From: Chloroflexota bacterium
GTDB lineage: Bacteria > Chloroflexota > Dehalococcoidia > Lucifugimonadales > Lucifugimonadaceae
Length of the DNA: 64,000 bases
NCBI GenBank assembly: GCA_027618835.1
Contig: JAQCHZ010000001.1
Span: 111,642-175,641, forward strand
Reading direction: 5' to 3'
Positions 1 through 9,614 of this stretch are shown here, one piece after another (position 1 is the first letter of the stretch; every line of letters begins with the position of its first letter). Position numbers and translations under genes: made by a program. The notes under the pieces were generated by a model. The model worked only from the letters and a program-made list of their open reading frames with translations. It ran no database searches and was not told the DNA's origin.

Positions 1-500
1 AGATCCAACTGCTTACCTTCAACAGTAACTAGGCGAGACCCTCGGTTAATCACTAAATCGCCAAGATCAATAATCTGGTCAACGGAACTCTGAGACACTG
101 ATTTGAGCATATCCATTCGGCGAATCTGAGCGCCGACTCGTGCGATTAACTCTCGCATACTGAACGGCTTCGTTACGTAGTCGTCTGCACCCGACTCAAG
201 ACCACCGATCCGATCCATTTCAGAGTCGCGTGCGGTGAGCATTATCACTGGTGCTACTGAGCCATCCCGGCGCAGAGCCTTGCAGACTTCGATACCGTTC
301 AAGGTTGGCAGCATCAGGTCGAGAATGATTACGTCGGGATCGTCCTGCCTGGCGGCAATCAACCCTTCGCTGCCGTCATCGGCGACTACTACCTCGAAGC
401 CATCGGCGACAAGGTTGTAGCGCAACGCTTCACGGAGGGTGCGATCATCTTCGACGACGAGAATCTTGAATTTGCGATCGGCTGACGAATTGGCGTCCAC
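1..500 (-). CDS. OmpR-type response regulator, C-terminus cut by window edge
   Basis: This is a DNA-binding two-component response regulator. The GTG start at 498-500 sits about 9 nt after a GGAG ribosome binding site, and the ORF track missed it because the gene runs off the window. About 166 codons are visible. The receiver domain has the acidic pair (VVEDD), the phosphoacceptor Asp in IILDLMLP, the conserved Thr in MLTAR and the Lys in VTKPF. From about residue 140 the start of an OmpR/PhoB winged-helix domain is visible (DLGDLVIN). It lies 115 nt downstream of a histidine kinase gene on the same strand, which is its likely partner. That kinase is broken, so the signalling pair may be non-functional or driven by another kinase. 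Confidence 0.85.
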   Translation of the reverse strand, partial: MDANSSADRKFKILVVEDDRTLREALRYNLVADGFEVVVADDGSEGLIAARQDDPDVIILDLMLPTLNGIEVCKALRRDGSVAPVIMLTARDSEMDRIGGLESGADDYVTKPFSMRELIARVGAQIRRMDMLKSVSQSSVDQIIDLGDLVINRGSRLVTVEGKQLD

Positions 501-614
501 TCTATTGAGCTCCTGCACGAGCATTCAAGCCGAACGATGAATATTTGTCACTCGGCAAAGTGCACGTTTGCGCCAAAGAATATCTGACTAGCCGAATAAA
601 CGCGCCATCAACCG

Positions 615-2403
615 CTATGCAACGAGTGATTTTTCGTCCCAAGCAGTGAGTCCAGAGTCAAATTCGTATTCGCGAGGTATTCGCACAATCATTGTAGTTC
701 CCGATCCGACTTCGCTTTCGGCGCTAATTTCGCCATGATGGTGATCGAGAATCATCCGGCAGAAGTACAGGCCAATGCCGGTACCCGACTGCGCCCGAGT
801 CCCTTCGTTGTCGGCCCGGAAAAACGCGCCGAATACGCCAAGAATGTCACCGGAATCAATACTAATTCCCTGATCCGTAACTTTAACAACCACTTCGTCA
901 TCGTCGGCTTCGACACTGATATTCACTTCAGTGCCTTCAGCTGAGTATTTTGAAGCGTTCGTGAGGGGATTTGAAACAACCTGTGTGAGACGAATTTGAT
1001 CTGCGAACATTTCGATCGATGAATCCTCGATCATTACATTCAATGCTTGGTTCTTTTCTTGAAGAATAGGGCCAAATGAATCGGCGACATCAGTGAACAT
1101 TTCCTCAACACCGAAGCGCACGGGCTTCAACTCAATCTGACCTCGTTCGATATTGGTCAATCCGAGCAGGTCGTCTATCAACTCAGCCAAACGTCGTCCG
1201 CTTTGCTGAATGATCTGTAAATGTCGCTGCTGCTTTCCCAGCAAATTTCCAGTCGAGTTGCGGGTCAGCAAATCGGCGAAAGCCAGAATGCTCGTAAGTG
1301 GTGTGCGCAGTTCGTGCGAAACAGTGGTCAACAACTCTGACTTGTCTGCAGACACACGTTCCAAGTTCGCGCCGTTCAGCTTCGGTCTATTCCCATTCAA
1401 GCCGTGTAGCCGCAAGCTCCATTGATTGGGCATGCATTTCGGCTGCAGCAATGGCACCCGCAATGTTCGACGCAACGGTGTTCCATAAAGATAAATGATG
1501 GCGAACATACCGTGCCCTAGAACTCGCAACGACCGTCAGTTTACCGACCATCGCTCCGCCGATCTTCATGTCCGAGGTCAAAGTGATCTGATGAGGTGAA
1601 CCGCCAGCAACAGGAGTCACACCGTAGAACCAACGGTCCTCGGTGTCGTCATTGACTCCTGTTGCCAGCGAAATTGCTACACCGTCGGCTGGAACAATTC
1701 CCCAGAGGTCATGCTCAAAATCTGACATAGAACTCTCGATATCCAGCGATGAGCTAATTGTTTTTGCGAGAGCGGAAATCGTCTAGCGTTCAACTAACTC
1801 ACGTCGCAATCGTTTGTATATACGTAGGTTCGCGAACGAACCGGCGACTGCATCAGCCAGCATCTGTGTGGTGTGAACGTTTGCCATGTCATACGACCCC
1901 GGCAATTTTGATGCCACAGTCAACACGCCAATTACAGTTCCATCGGCAATGATCGGGGCATCGATCATCGACCGAAGTCCTGCTTTGTACATCCACCATG
2001 CTGGCGACTTCCCGCTATGGGCTACCTGCTCAACCTCGCACATTGCTGCTGATTTGGTTGAAAACACCTCTGGCTGGGGCACAGCGTCGAGGCTAATCGA
2101 CCATTCATCGGACATTCCGCTGATCCTAACTCCGCATTGAAGCAAGTTATCGACGGTCCATTCAGTGTGGTCTACCTGAGCAAGGCTGATGTAATCGAAA
2201 CCGATCACCTTCCCGCCGTGCTCTACAAACCTACTTGAGTGGTTTGGTGACTCGAAGTTATCTCCGAGTATTTGTCCAGTTTCCAGTAGAAGTTTTGCTT
2301 GACCATCTCGACCTGAATACAAGTCCGAAACCTTTAAAAGCCAACTTTTCAGCCGACCGGTTTGAACCTGGTCAGTGGGGTATGTCGAATTGGCTGTTGC
2401 CAT
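615..2403 (-). pseudogene. GAF-GAF sensor histidine kinase, broken by one stop codon and one frameshift
   Basis: Three ORF fragments make one kinase. Fragment 1783-2403 is a GAF-like domain. It stops at a TAG (1783-1785), but the same frame continues directly into a typical inter-GAF linker (ISALAKTISSSLDI) and a second GAF domain (1387-1728). Near 1385-1400 the frame changes, and 615-1529 supplies HisKA with the phosphoacceptor His in TTVSHELRTPLTSI, then HATPase_c with N-box-like (NPLTNASKYS), G1 (VTDQGISI) and G2 (GTGIGLYF) motifs. The first 50 or so residues of the 615-1529 ORF are out-of-frame translation of the second GAF and are not real. The layout resembles a soluble kinase with two sensory GAF domains; I see no transmembrane segment. 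The partner regulator is just downstream. Sequencing error is the main alternative to true decay. Confidence 0.8.
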
Positions 2404-2565
2404 TAGGGCTGGTCAATACATCTACTGAAACAACACGAGTGCTGCTGCACCGGCATAACATCAGTATTCAGCCCTATCGGTAGTCTCGGCTATGACCAGT
2501 CGGATTCACCCAGTAGGCCTTGTGGTTTGCGTATGGGTGTTTTTACGCACCAAATGCAAAGACGT

Positions 2566-3630
2566 TTACACGGTTTCTGATCGACCAGATTCAGCAGAAC
2601 GATATGCAGCGTCGATCATCTCAACCGCTCGCATACCTGCCCAACCCGGTGCCCAGTTCACAGAACTCTTGCCGCTCACGATGTCGGCAAAGTTGGCTGT
2701 TGGTCCGCCCCCAAAATACTCACCAGCATCGGGCTGAAGATCCATGTTGAAGTTATCGCCATCGTGCCGAAGAACTTCAAGACGAGCACGATCGCAGTCG
2801 ACCGACATGACACCTTCGGAGCCGAAAATCCTAACGTCCAGCTGAAACTGCTGATTATCAGGCAGCGCTCCCGCACCACTAAATGACCCTATCGCACCAC
2901 CAGAGAACCGAACGGCGAACGAGTCGTACAGCTCCACTTTGCTTGTTGGTGCTGAGGTAAGCGCAGAAACCGTCTCAGCTCGTAGCCCAGTGAGCCAGTA
3001 AGCCAATCCAGCTGAATGCGACATTTGAGCCAGAGCGTACCCGCCACCAGCCACTACAGGGTCGGCCCAAGTATCGGTGGCAGGAGCGAACATGTTGTCG
3101 CCTGCTCCACCGCCAGTAGACATGAACTCCTTGCCTTCTAGAAGTGCCCTCACCGGCGATGCCATGTGGCACATCACGTACTCAATTTCTCCTACCGCAT
3201 CCTCGTCCATCCGACGTTTTGCTTCTTGAATGAACTCACCGTAGTGCCATCCGTACGGAACCATAAGCTCGACGCCCTGACGATCTGCCTCTTCGACGAG
3301 TTCACGAGCCTCTTCGGCTTTCGTTGTCAAAGGTTTTTCGCAAAGTACGTGCAGCCCACGTTTCAAAGCGGCGAGTGCGTGCTCGTAGTGCAATGTGTGC
3401 GGCGAGGCGACTACCACGCCTTTTAGACCGGGAGTGTCGAGTAATTCTTCGTAGTTCTCAGTGGCGTGAGCAAAACCGAATTTAGATTTAACCTGCTGAA
3501 GCTCGTCGGCACCGAGTCGGCACACGCTCGCAAGCTCGATATCTTCTCGTTTGACCAACACCGGCAAGTGGTTCGCAGTCGCCCACCAACCAGCACCGAT
3601 AAGTCCGATTTTAGATTTTGCTGTCATCAC
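2566..3630 (-). CDS. Gfo/Idh/MocA family NAD(P)-dependent oxidoreductase
   Basis: A 354-residue oxidoreductase of the glucose-fructose oxidoreductase/inositol dehydrogenase family. The N-terminal Rossmann fold has a GLIGAGWWA dinucleotide-binding loop at about residues 9-17. The family CEKPL motif, whose Lys belongs to the active site, follows at about residues 95-100, and the rest is the alpha/beta substrate domain (GGGGAGDN, VVAGGGYAL). Length is normal. Substrates in this family are usually sugars, inositols or related polyols, and the sequence does not tell which. It is upstream of the kinase gene in the direction of transcription with a gap of about 160 nt, so it is probably a separate unit. 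Confidence 0.85.
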   Translation of the reverse strand: MMTAKSKIGLIGAGWWATANHLPVLVKREDIELASVCRLGADELQQVKSKFGFAHATENYEELLDTPGLKGVVVASPHTLHYEHALAALKRGLHVLCEKPLTTKAEEARELVEEADRQGVELMVPYGWHYGEFIQEAKRRMDEDAVGEIEYVMCHMASPVRALLEGKEFMSTGGGAGDNMFAPATDTWADPVVAGGGYALAQMSHSAGLAYWLTGLRAETVSALTSAPTSKVELYDSFAVRFSGGAIGSFSGAGALPDNQQFQLDVRIFGSEGVMSVDCDRARLEVLRHDGDNFNMDLQPDAGEYFGGGPTANFADIVSGKSSVNWAPGWAGMRAVEMIDAAYRSAESGRSETV

Positions 3631-3671
3631 CGCTCCAACATTCGATTACTTCGCATTTGACTCTCGACACC

Positions 3672-3717
3672 GTCATCCTTAGCCACGCCTGTCCTGAGCC
3701 TGCCGAAGGGTCATTCG
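3672..3717. repeat. Interspersed intergenic repeat, family A (degenerate copy)
   Basis: Contains GTCATCC, then CCTGAGCC and CCGAAGGG. It matches the pattern of the TCATCCTGAG..GTCGAAGGA repeats found at 18.0, 19.0, 22.0, 27.2, 31.8, 34.6 and 36.7 kb, and lies between two minus-strand genes. Confidence 0.6.
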
Positions 3718-3923
3718 TCTTTTCCAGCAAGCCCAAGCATGTCCATGACATCGTTGATTGCCGAATCTGAGACCTGCGTCTTTGAGCCTTTGCCGCGCTG
3801 CGACTTCGGCTTCCTCTTCTTTTTCACCTTCGGATGCGCCGCTTCGAGCCGTCGTGCCTGACACGTGGTGCAAGTGCACGTCTTCGGGTGTTTGCTATCC
3901 GTCCTATGGTGCCGCTCTTTCAT
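3711..3923 (-). CDS. Small basic Cys-cluster protein, function unknown
   Basis: A 70-residue ORF beginning MKERHHRTDSKHPKTC. It has a tight cysteine cluster (CTCTTC) preceded by His-Pro, then a very basic Lys/Arg stretch and an acidic or hydrophobic tail (INDVMDMLGLAG). Small proteins with a HPxxCxCxxC-like cluster followed by basic residues are common hypothetical proteins; the cluster could bind zinc, but only one half-site is visible. The overlapping 66-residue ORF in another frame (3679-3879) lacks such structure and was left out. I do not recognise a function. Confidence 0.5.
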   Translation of the reverse strand: MKERHHRTDSKHPKTCTCTTCQARRLEAAHPKVKKKRKPKSQRGKGSKTQVSDSAINDVMDMLGLAGKDE

Positions 3924-4018
3924 CCAGCGATTCTAGATGAACATCGCAGCCAGCGAAGCGATTCAAGCATTTTTGTGTTATTTATTACAACGCGACTAAC
4001 TGACCATCGTAGAATCCA

Positions 4019-4624
4019 ATAATAATCATTCACCTAGTTCGACACGGTCTGCCGAAAATCGGAAGCGATGGGCTCTACTTGCCAAACGCAGGACTGACCG
4101 AGCTCGGACATCGCCAAGCATCTCTCGCAGCTGGCAGAATCGTACGACTGAAACCGGACGCCTCATTTACGAGCGACATCCCTAGAGCTACCGAATCGGC
4201 AGCGCACTTTGAGCAAGCGACCAATCAGAACGTTCGCCAAATCCCGAATCTTGCCGAGTTAAAGACAGTCAACATCTGGGATCCACACGATTCCATCAAG
4301 AAGCGAATCTCCCAAGGCGACTATCACGTCGATTTCAAAAGCATGGGCGGCGAAACCATCACCGAGTTCAGCCATCGTGCCATCGAAGGATTTTCCGAGT
4401 TACTACACATCGCTTCGATATCCGGACTCAACAGAATCGCCGCGTTCCTCCACTAAGGTGTGATCGGCACCATCATCGACCACCTCGAAGGCAGGAATGT
4501 CTTCGACACAAAACGCCGTGCCGCTATGCCCTACGGCGCGCTAATCACAGTCGACACCGAATCGAACGCGCCGCACTTCCCCGGCTACTGGGAAACCGAT
4601 CATCTCGATGAGTTGACCAGCTAA
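4019..4624 (+). pseudogene. Histidine phosphatase superfamily protein, no start codon and one in-frame stop
   Basis: Reading frame 2 encodes the phosphoglycerate-mutase-like RHG signature: HLVRHGLPKIGSDGLYL begins at about 4031, upstream of the ORF-track start. It continues as LTELGHRQA, a good family motif, then TSDIPRATESA. The frame stops at TAA (4454-4456) in the sequence LHxGVIGTIIDHLEG, which carries the second catalytic His region, and then runs on to a natural TAA at 4622. No ATG, GTG or TTG exists between the upstream stop (4010) and the RHG motif; only ATA-ATA-ATC-ATT precede it. So both initiation and termination look damaged. It is convergent with the M28 peptidase gene. Confidence 0.75.
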
Positions 4625-4630
4625 ACCCTA

Positions 4631-6040
4631 CTAATGAAACGCAGGGTGATGACCGCCCGAGTCACGCTCGATCATCTGGTTTACATCGGAAATCGTCAGC
4701 GGGTTTTGGGGCCAATCTTCTGGTGCAACATGAGACAGTCTCAACAGCAAGCGAGCCAACTGACCCGCGTACTCTTTGAGTTCCCTAACGTTTAATTTAT
4801 TTGCGGCGTCACCAACCTCGTGGTGGAACTTGGCATCTTCATGCCGACCCCAGAATCGCCAGCGCCAAGTGATCGAAGCTTCAATCGCTTCTTCGACGAA
4901 CGGGAAATGATCCGAGTGAGCGTCCATATGCGACAAAACGTGACATTTCAGTCCATCGTCCATCGTATCGAGCTGCGACTGCATGAACTGCCGTAGATGA
5001 GGGAACGCAAGAACAATCCCCTTCATGTGACCCGTAGAAAGTTCATCCAAATTAATATTCAGAAGCGGTTTTTCTTCTCGACTTGCGGAGCCTTCGGAGT
5101 AGTGCCGTGCGACATACGACCGTGCCCCTTGCAGGTGTTGCTCCTCACCACTCCACGTAGCAAATCGAATCGACATTCCTGGTCGGACGCCCATCTCTTT
5201 CACAAGCGCTGCCATCACTCGAGCAGTCTCCATCACCCCAATAGTTCCCGACGTGTTGTCGTTTCCTCCGGGCGTCTTGAGCACCGTGTCGTGGTGACCC
5301 GCCAAAATCAAGTGACGTTCAGGGTGGGTTGATCCTGTAATCTCGGCGACCGTGTTGTGGGCCTCGGTATTGAAGTATTCAGCATCGACCGAAACATGAA
5401 CTCTTGGCGAGCCACCAGCAATACGCCTCAGATAAGCTCCGTCTTCCGAGCTGGTCTTAACCACTGCTATGGCGTTCTTCTGCGGCCCAACGTTTAGCCA
5501 CTCGTCAGAGTTTGCATACTCCATTCGACCACCCGTCTTGGGTTCGATGGCGATGATGCACGCGGCACCCGCTGCGGCGAGTCGTACTATCCGCGCAGTA
5601 AACGGCTCAGGGGCGGTGAACGGCTCGGGGCCGATCGTTGCTAGCACTACTGAACCTTCGATGCGACCGCCAAGGGCCTCCACTTCGTGCGGAGAGGCGT
5701 GCCCGGCGTCAACGAGCGGCGTAGTTAGGTCGATTGCTTTGCAACGCAGGAACGGCAGTGCGGCGATCGGGCGATTATTGTCGTCGGGCAGTGAAATCGA
5801 AACGTCGCCATGATTCCATGTTTCCAAAGTAAACGGCTCAACTTCAGCTCGATCAACCCCGGCGGCTTCCATCTGATCTCGAATGTATGCAGCTGCACGT
5901 AAATCTTCGGCAGAGCCACCCCAGCGCGGACCGATAACGTCGGCAAGCTCAGTGAGATGCTGCTTTATCTGCGATCCCGACCACGCTTCACCCATCAAGA
6001 AGCGGTCGATTTCATGCCAGTTCAAATTCAATTCGTTCAC
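4631..6040 (-). CDS. M28 family zinc aminopeptidase
   Basis: A 469-residue metallopeptidase. An N-terminal helical region is followed by a protease-associated (PA)-like insert (about residues 110-220) and then the M28 catalytic core. Zinc ligands are recognisable: His in LAGHHDTV, Asp in GGNDNTSGT, the catalytic and ligand Glu pair in WSGEEQ, an Asp in NLDELSTG and a late His in KFHHEVGD. Family members cleave N-terminal residues from peptides. No signal peptide is evident, so a cytoplasmic location is likely. The start is the first ATG after an upstream gap with no competing gene. Confidence 0.85.
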   Translation of the reverse strand: MNELNLNWHEIDRFLMGEAWSGSQIKQHLTELADVIGPRWGGSAEDLRAAAYIRDQMEAAGVDRAEVEPFTLETWNHGDVSISLPDDNNRPIAALPFLRCKAIDLTTPLVDAGHASPHEVEALGGRIEGSVVLATIGPEPFTAPEPFTARIVRLAAAGAACIIAIEPKTGGRMEYANSDEWLNVGPQKNAIAVVKTSSEDGAYLRRIAGGSPRVHVSVDAEYFNTEAHNTVAEITGSTHPERHLILAGHHDTVLKTPGGNDNTSGTIGVMETARVMAALVKEMGVRPGMSIRFATWSGEEQHLQGARSYVARHYSEGSASREEKPLLNINLDELSTGHMKGIVLAFPHLRQFMQSQLDTMDDGLKCHVLSHMDAHSDHFPFVEEAIEASITWRWRFWGRHEDAKFHHEVGDAANKLNVRELKEYAGQLARLLLRLSHVAPEDWPQNPLTISDVNQMIERDSGGHHPAFH

Positions 6041-6273
6041 CCGTTCACGCCATAGTTCGTGTTAAACATCCAACATCTCAAAAGATCGCTCAGAACAATC
6101 AATATCGATGCCGCCGTATGTTACGCATTTTCATCACCTAGTTGGGTGCGTTTTATTCACTGAGACACCACGCAAATCGACCGAAGTTCGATAGCACAGT
6201 TGGTAAGCTGAACTCAGTTGGAATGGAGCTCATATTTACGTGTCAAAGACGATACTGATCCGAAATGAGGCGT

Positions 6274-6591
6274 GTGTTGATCGTTACTACTACCCAAGAT
6301 ATTCCTGGTTGAGAGATCACCGAAATTCTCGGTCTCACACGTGGTAACTCTGTGAGGGCTCGTCATGCAGGCCGCGACATCATGGCAAGCCTCCGAAATC
6401 TCGTTGTTGGCGAAATATCTGAATACGCCAACCTCCAAGCCGAAACACGAGAAATGGCGACACGACGAATGATCGAATTCGCTGAATCGATAGGCGCCGA
6501 TGCTGTGGTTAGTGTGCGATACACAACTTCAATGATCGCAGCGGGAGCATCCGAGATTCTCGCCTACGGCACTGCCGTAAAACTCCGCTAA
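6274..6591 (+). pseudogene. YbjQ/UPF0145-like heavy-metal-binding domain protein with in-frame TGA
   Basis: The C-terminal two thirds (MRARHAGRDIMASLRN, IGADAVVSVRY, AYGTAVKL) match the YbjQ/UPF0145 family, which forms small oligomers of unclear function. The same frame extends upstream to a GTG at 6274 after a GAGG site: VLIVTTTQDIPG, then TGA at 6310-6312, then EITEILGLTRGNS. Family members normally have an aromatic residue where the stop falls, so a Trp TGG to TGA change is the simplest reading. An internal start at 6352 could give only a truncated product. Confidence 0.75.
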
Positions 6592-6603
6592 TCTGGCCGC
6601 CAG

Positions 6604-7773
6604 CTACCCGTTGTACGTAGTCTCGACGTAACTCTCGACCATGTCGATGAAGTCAGTGGCGATATTCGGACCCGACAGGAACTTCACGCGCTGCCCATCT
6701 ACGAAGACTGGCGCTCGTGGATCTTCCCCTGCACCCGGAAGTGAAATTCCGATGTTGGCGGCCCTTGATTCACCCGGGCCGTTCACAACACAGCCCATCA
6801 CGGCCACCTGAAGAGCCTCCGAACCAGCGTGACGAGATTGCCACTCTGGCAGCTTGGCGTCGATGTGGGTTTGAATATCCTGAGCCAGCTCGCGGAACAG
6901 CGTCGAAGTCGTTCGTCCGCAGCCTGGGCATGCTGTCACTGCGGGCCGGAATCTACGAAGGCCGATAGCCTGCAAAATATCCTGACAGAGTCGAACTTCT
7001 TTCGACCGATCCCCACCGACTTCTGGCGTTAGTGAAGCACGAATCGTGTCGCCAATGCCCTGCTCAAGCAGGGTACTCAGAGCAGCCGTCGTAGCAACAA
7101 CACCCTTCTGACCCATGCCAGCTTCGGTAAGACCCAAATGCAGTGCGAAGTCAGATTTGTCTGAGAGTTCACGATATACAGCGACCATCTGAGGAAGCCT
7201 AGATACCTTGCAAGAAATAATGATCTGGTTCTCGGTGAGACCAATATCAAGTGCCGCTTCGGCACTCGAAAGTGCGCTTTCGACAAGCGCCTTATTCTCG
7301 ACCTGCTCCGAGTTCAGCGGTTCGGCCAGGCGCGAGTTTTCGTCCATCTTGTCGGCCATCACGTCTGGGTCGAGACTCCCGGCATTCACACCAATCCGAA
7401 CCGGAGTTCCAAGCTCACAAGCGATCTCAATGAACTGCGTGAAATTCTCGTCGTGTCGAACACCACGCCCAACGTTGCCCGGGTTGATACGGAACTTGGC
7501 GAGGGTACTGGCGAGTTCGGGATAGTCACGAAGTAGTCGATGTCCAATGAAATGGAAATCGCCAACTAGCGGAACATTGCAACCTAGATCGGCGAGTCTC
7601 TTGCTAACTTCTGGAACTGCCTCAGCAGCAGCAGAGTTGTTGACCGTGATTCGGACGATCTCACTACCAGCGTCTGCAAGAAGTTTAACTTGGGCGACCG
7701 TCGCTGCAATATCAGCGGTGTCGGTATCAGTCATCGACTGAACAACGACCTGATTTCCCCCACCAATCATCAC
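6604..7773 (-). CDS. ispG: 4-hydroxy-3-methylbut-2-enyl diphosphate synthase
   Basis: IspG (GcpE) converts methylerythritol cyclodiphosphate to HMBPP in the MEP isoprenoid pathway with a 4Fe-4S cluster. The TIM-barrel part shows [19 protein letters not shown] and INPGNVG. The cluster ligands are visible in TACPGCGRT and [11 protein letters not shown]. This is the short, single-piece bacterial form. The listed GTG start cuts into the family N-terminus: homologous sequence (THTVSVGGV) continues in frame up to about 7822, but no ATG, GTG or TTG is present there. The real start may be CTG or ATT, or the start codon is mutated. It is the last gene of the rpsB-to-ispG cluster. Confidence 0.93.
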   Translation of the reverse strand: MMIGGGNQVVVQSMTDTDTADIAATVAQVKLLADAGSEIVRITVNNSAAAEAVPEVSKRLADLGCNVPLVGDFHFIGHRLLRDYPELASTLAKFRINPGNVGRGVRHDENFTQFIEIACELGTPVRIGVNAGSLDPDVMADKMDENSRLAEPLNSEQVENKALVESALSSAEAALDIGLTENQIIISCKVSRLPQMVAVYRELSDKSDFALHLGLTEAGMGQKGVVATTAALSTLLEQGIGDTIRASLTPEVGGDRSKEVRLCQDILQAIGLRRFRPAVTACPGCGRTTSTLFRELAQDIQTHIDAKLPEWQSRHAGSEALQVAVMGCVVNGPGESRAANIGISLPGAGEDPRAPVFVDGQRVKFLSGPNIATDFIDMVESYVETTYNG

Positions 7774-7953
7774 GCCGCCAACGCTAACCGTATGGGTGTT
7801 GTCTCGTGCCGCCAGTTCAATCGCTCCAGTACCAGTAATTAATCTCGAATAAATTCGTACTAAACGATTTTACCGGTGAATACGCGAAACATTCACTTTT
7901 ATGCACACGAATCGTTGATTACAAAACGAACGAAGACCATCTACCGAACCGCT

Positions 7954-9603
7954 CTAGAAGAACGATTCGCCTCTGATGATGCGAGTTACGTCTTGCACCG
8001 AAATCACAGCTATCAGACCGATCAACAGTGCAAAACCAACAAGGTGAACAAGTCCCTCTTTTTCGGGCGAAATTCGCTTTCCACGTCGAGCGATCTCGAC
8101 GAAGACGAAGAATATTCGTCCTCCGTCCAAAGCAGGAATGGGCAGAATGTTCAGGATTGCCAAAGACAGACTCAAAGTCGCCGCCAAAGTTGCGAAGGTA
8201 ATGATCTTGGCGCCCAGCCCAGCATCAGCTACGGCAATCTCACCAGTGAGCTGACCAATACCGATCGGACCGACAGTCGAAGGACCCTCAAATTGCGGAT
8301 TCGAGCTACCGATTATCGTTGTCGTCAGCGCGTTTCGTGTCAGAACCACAGTGTCGAGAGCATGTCGCCAGCCAAGCGGGAACGCTTCGATCGGGCTCAA
8401 GCCTTTGTTTACTATCTGGCTGTTTTCGGTCGAAATCTGAACGCCGGTAGCGCCCTCTTGCACGGTTGTCTTTATTCCGAGAGCGTTGTCGTGCAGTCTT
8501 GCGTCTGAAAGGGAAATCTGCTTGCCAGCGTCTTCAGCAACAGCGACCACTTGAAGGATGTCGCCCAATGCAGCCGGAGGATCGAGCTTCCCTGCGTCTT
8601 CGTTTGAAATCTCATAAAGCGTATCGCTCGGTTCATCAACGACCGTGAGCAGCGTATTTAGACCCACTGAAACGTCGAATACTCGGGCACGCGACAATGC
8701 CATCTCGGTCTCAGGATCGCTTACCTGCGCGACCACTTCACGATACGGCGGCTTCCATCGAGGTATCAGCGTGACCTTCTCGATGTCACCCGTGTACTGG
8801 TACTGAGCTTCTGCAGGTCGTGCAAAAATATTGGGGACACCCGACTGAAGCTCCCAAGTGCTCTCAGCACCGAGCTTCACAGTGACCGCTTGCTGCAGTT
8901 CCGAAATGTTATCGATCGTTCGACCATCAACCTTGACGATCTTGTCGCCCGGTTGGATTCCCGCTTCGTCAGCGGGGGAGCCAGGGAACACAGTGACAAT
9001 CGTTACATTACCTACGGGTTTCTCAGCTGGGATCATCAGAACCAACGGCAGAAGAACGAACGGAATCACCAGATTCACGAACGCACCTGCGCCCATAACT
9101 ACGATCCGTTGCCAACGAGGCTTGCTACCGAGCGAACCAACAGCGCTGCTGCTTTCTTCGCCAACCATACGAACAAATCCACCAAGCGGAAGCCAGTTGA
9201 ACGACCACAACATATCGGCAACGATCATCTGGTCGCCATCTATCGATTTGATCTTGCCGGTGACGATCATGCCACCTTCCGACGCCTCAGCGTCATCGCC
9301 CTTCGCACGCGGTCGAACGCTAACGGCAACCGATCTGCCCTGCTCATCACGCATTGTGCGAATCGTGGCGGCCTTACCTACTAACGACTCTTTGTCGATT
9401 TCGTAGACGGTCTCTGCGTCGACGAACACCGGAGTTTTCCCACTCCAAATTCCGCCAGCACGTGGCGGATAACCGAACCCGAATTCGAGAGTTTTAACTC
9501 CGAATCTACGGGCAGTCCAAAGGTGACCTAATTCATGAAGGATTACGAGGGGGCCGAGCACGAGAAGAAACGTGACGACACCGAAAAATACTGTTTCTGG
9601 CAT
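7954..9603 (-). CDS. rseP: RIP metalloprotease RseP (site-2 protease)
   Basis: An intramembrane zinc protease of family M50B. The start was set at MPETVFFGVV (9603), after the dxr stop, rather than the longer ORF start inside dxr. HELGH sits in the first transmembrane helix (about residues 23-27), a PDZ domain is near the middle (PADEAGIQPGDKIVKVDG), and the LDG-type motif (NILPIPALDGGRIF) lies in a C-terminal helix. At about 549 residues it is longer than most relatives. An insert of roughly 60-80 residues follows the first helix (GYPPRAGG to NWLPLGGFVRM), and a second long insert follows the PDZ motif. It probably trims membrane proteins such as anti-sigma factors. The dxr-rseP-uppS-cdsA linkage is common in bacteria. 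Confidence 0.93.
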   Translation of the reverse strand: MPETVFFGVVTFLLVLGPLVILHELGHLWTARRFGVKTLEFGFGYPPRAGGIWSGKTPVFVDAETVYEIDKESLVGKAATIRTMRDEQGRSVAVSVRPRAKGDDAEASEGGMIVTGKIKSIDGDQMIVADMLWSFNWLPLGGFVRMVGEESSSAVGSLGSKPRWQRIVVMGAGAFVNLVIPFVLLPLVLMIPAEKPVGNVTIVTVFPGSPADEAGIQPGDKIVKVDGRTIDNISELQQAVTVKLGAESTWELQSGVPNIFARPAEAQYQYTGDIEKVTLIPRWKPPYREVVAQVSDPETEMALSRARVFDVSVGLNTLLTVVDEPSDTLYEISNEDAGKLDPPAALGDILQVVAVAEDAGKQISLSDARLHDNALGIKTTVQEGATGVQISTENSQIVNKGLSPIEAFPLGWRHALDTVVLTRNALTTTIIGSSNPQFEGPSTVGPIGIGQLTGEIAVADAGLGAKIITFATLAATLSLSLAILNILPIPALDGGRIFFVFVEIARRGKRISPEKEGLVHLVGFALLIGLIAVISVQDVTRIIRGESFF

Positions 9604-9614
9604 ATGTCTTAATG

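Noticed and set aside
615-1529. Complete 304-residue histidine kinase starting MRVLGHGMF
   Set aside because: The first 50 or so residues are out-of-frame translation of a GAF domain; the true upstream sequence is in another frame.
8858-9406. 182- and 164-residue + strand ORFs
   Set aside because: Antisense shadows of rseP with no family features.
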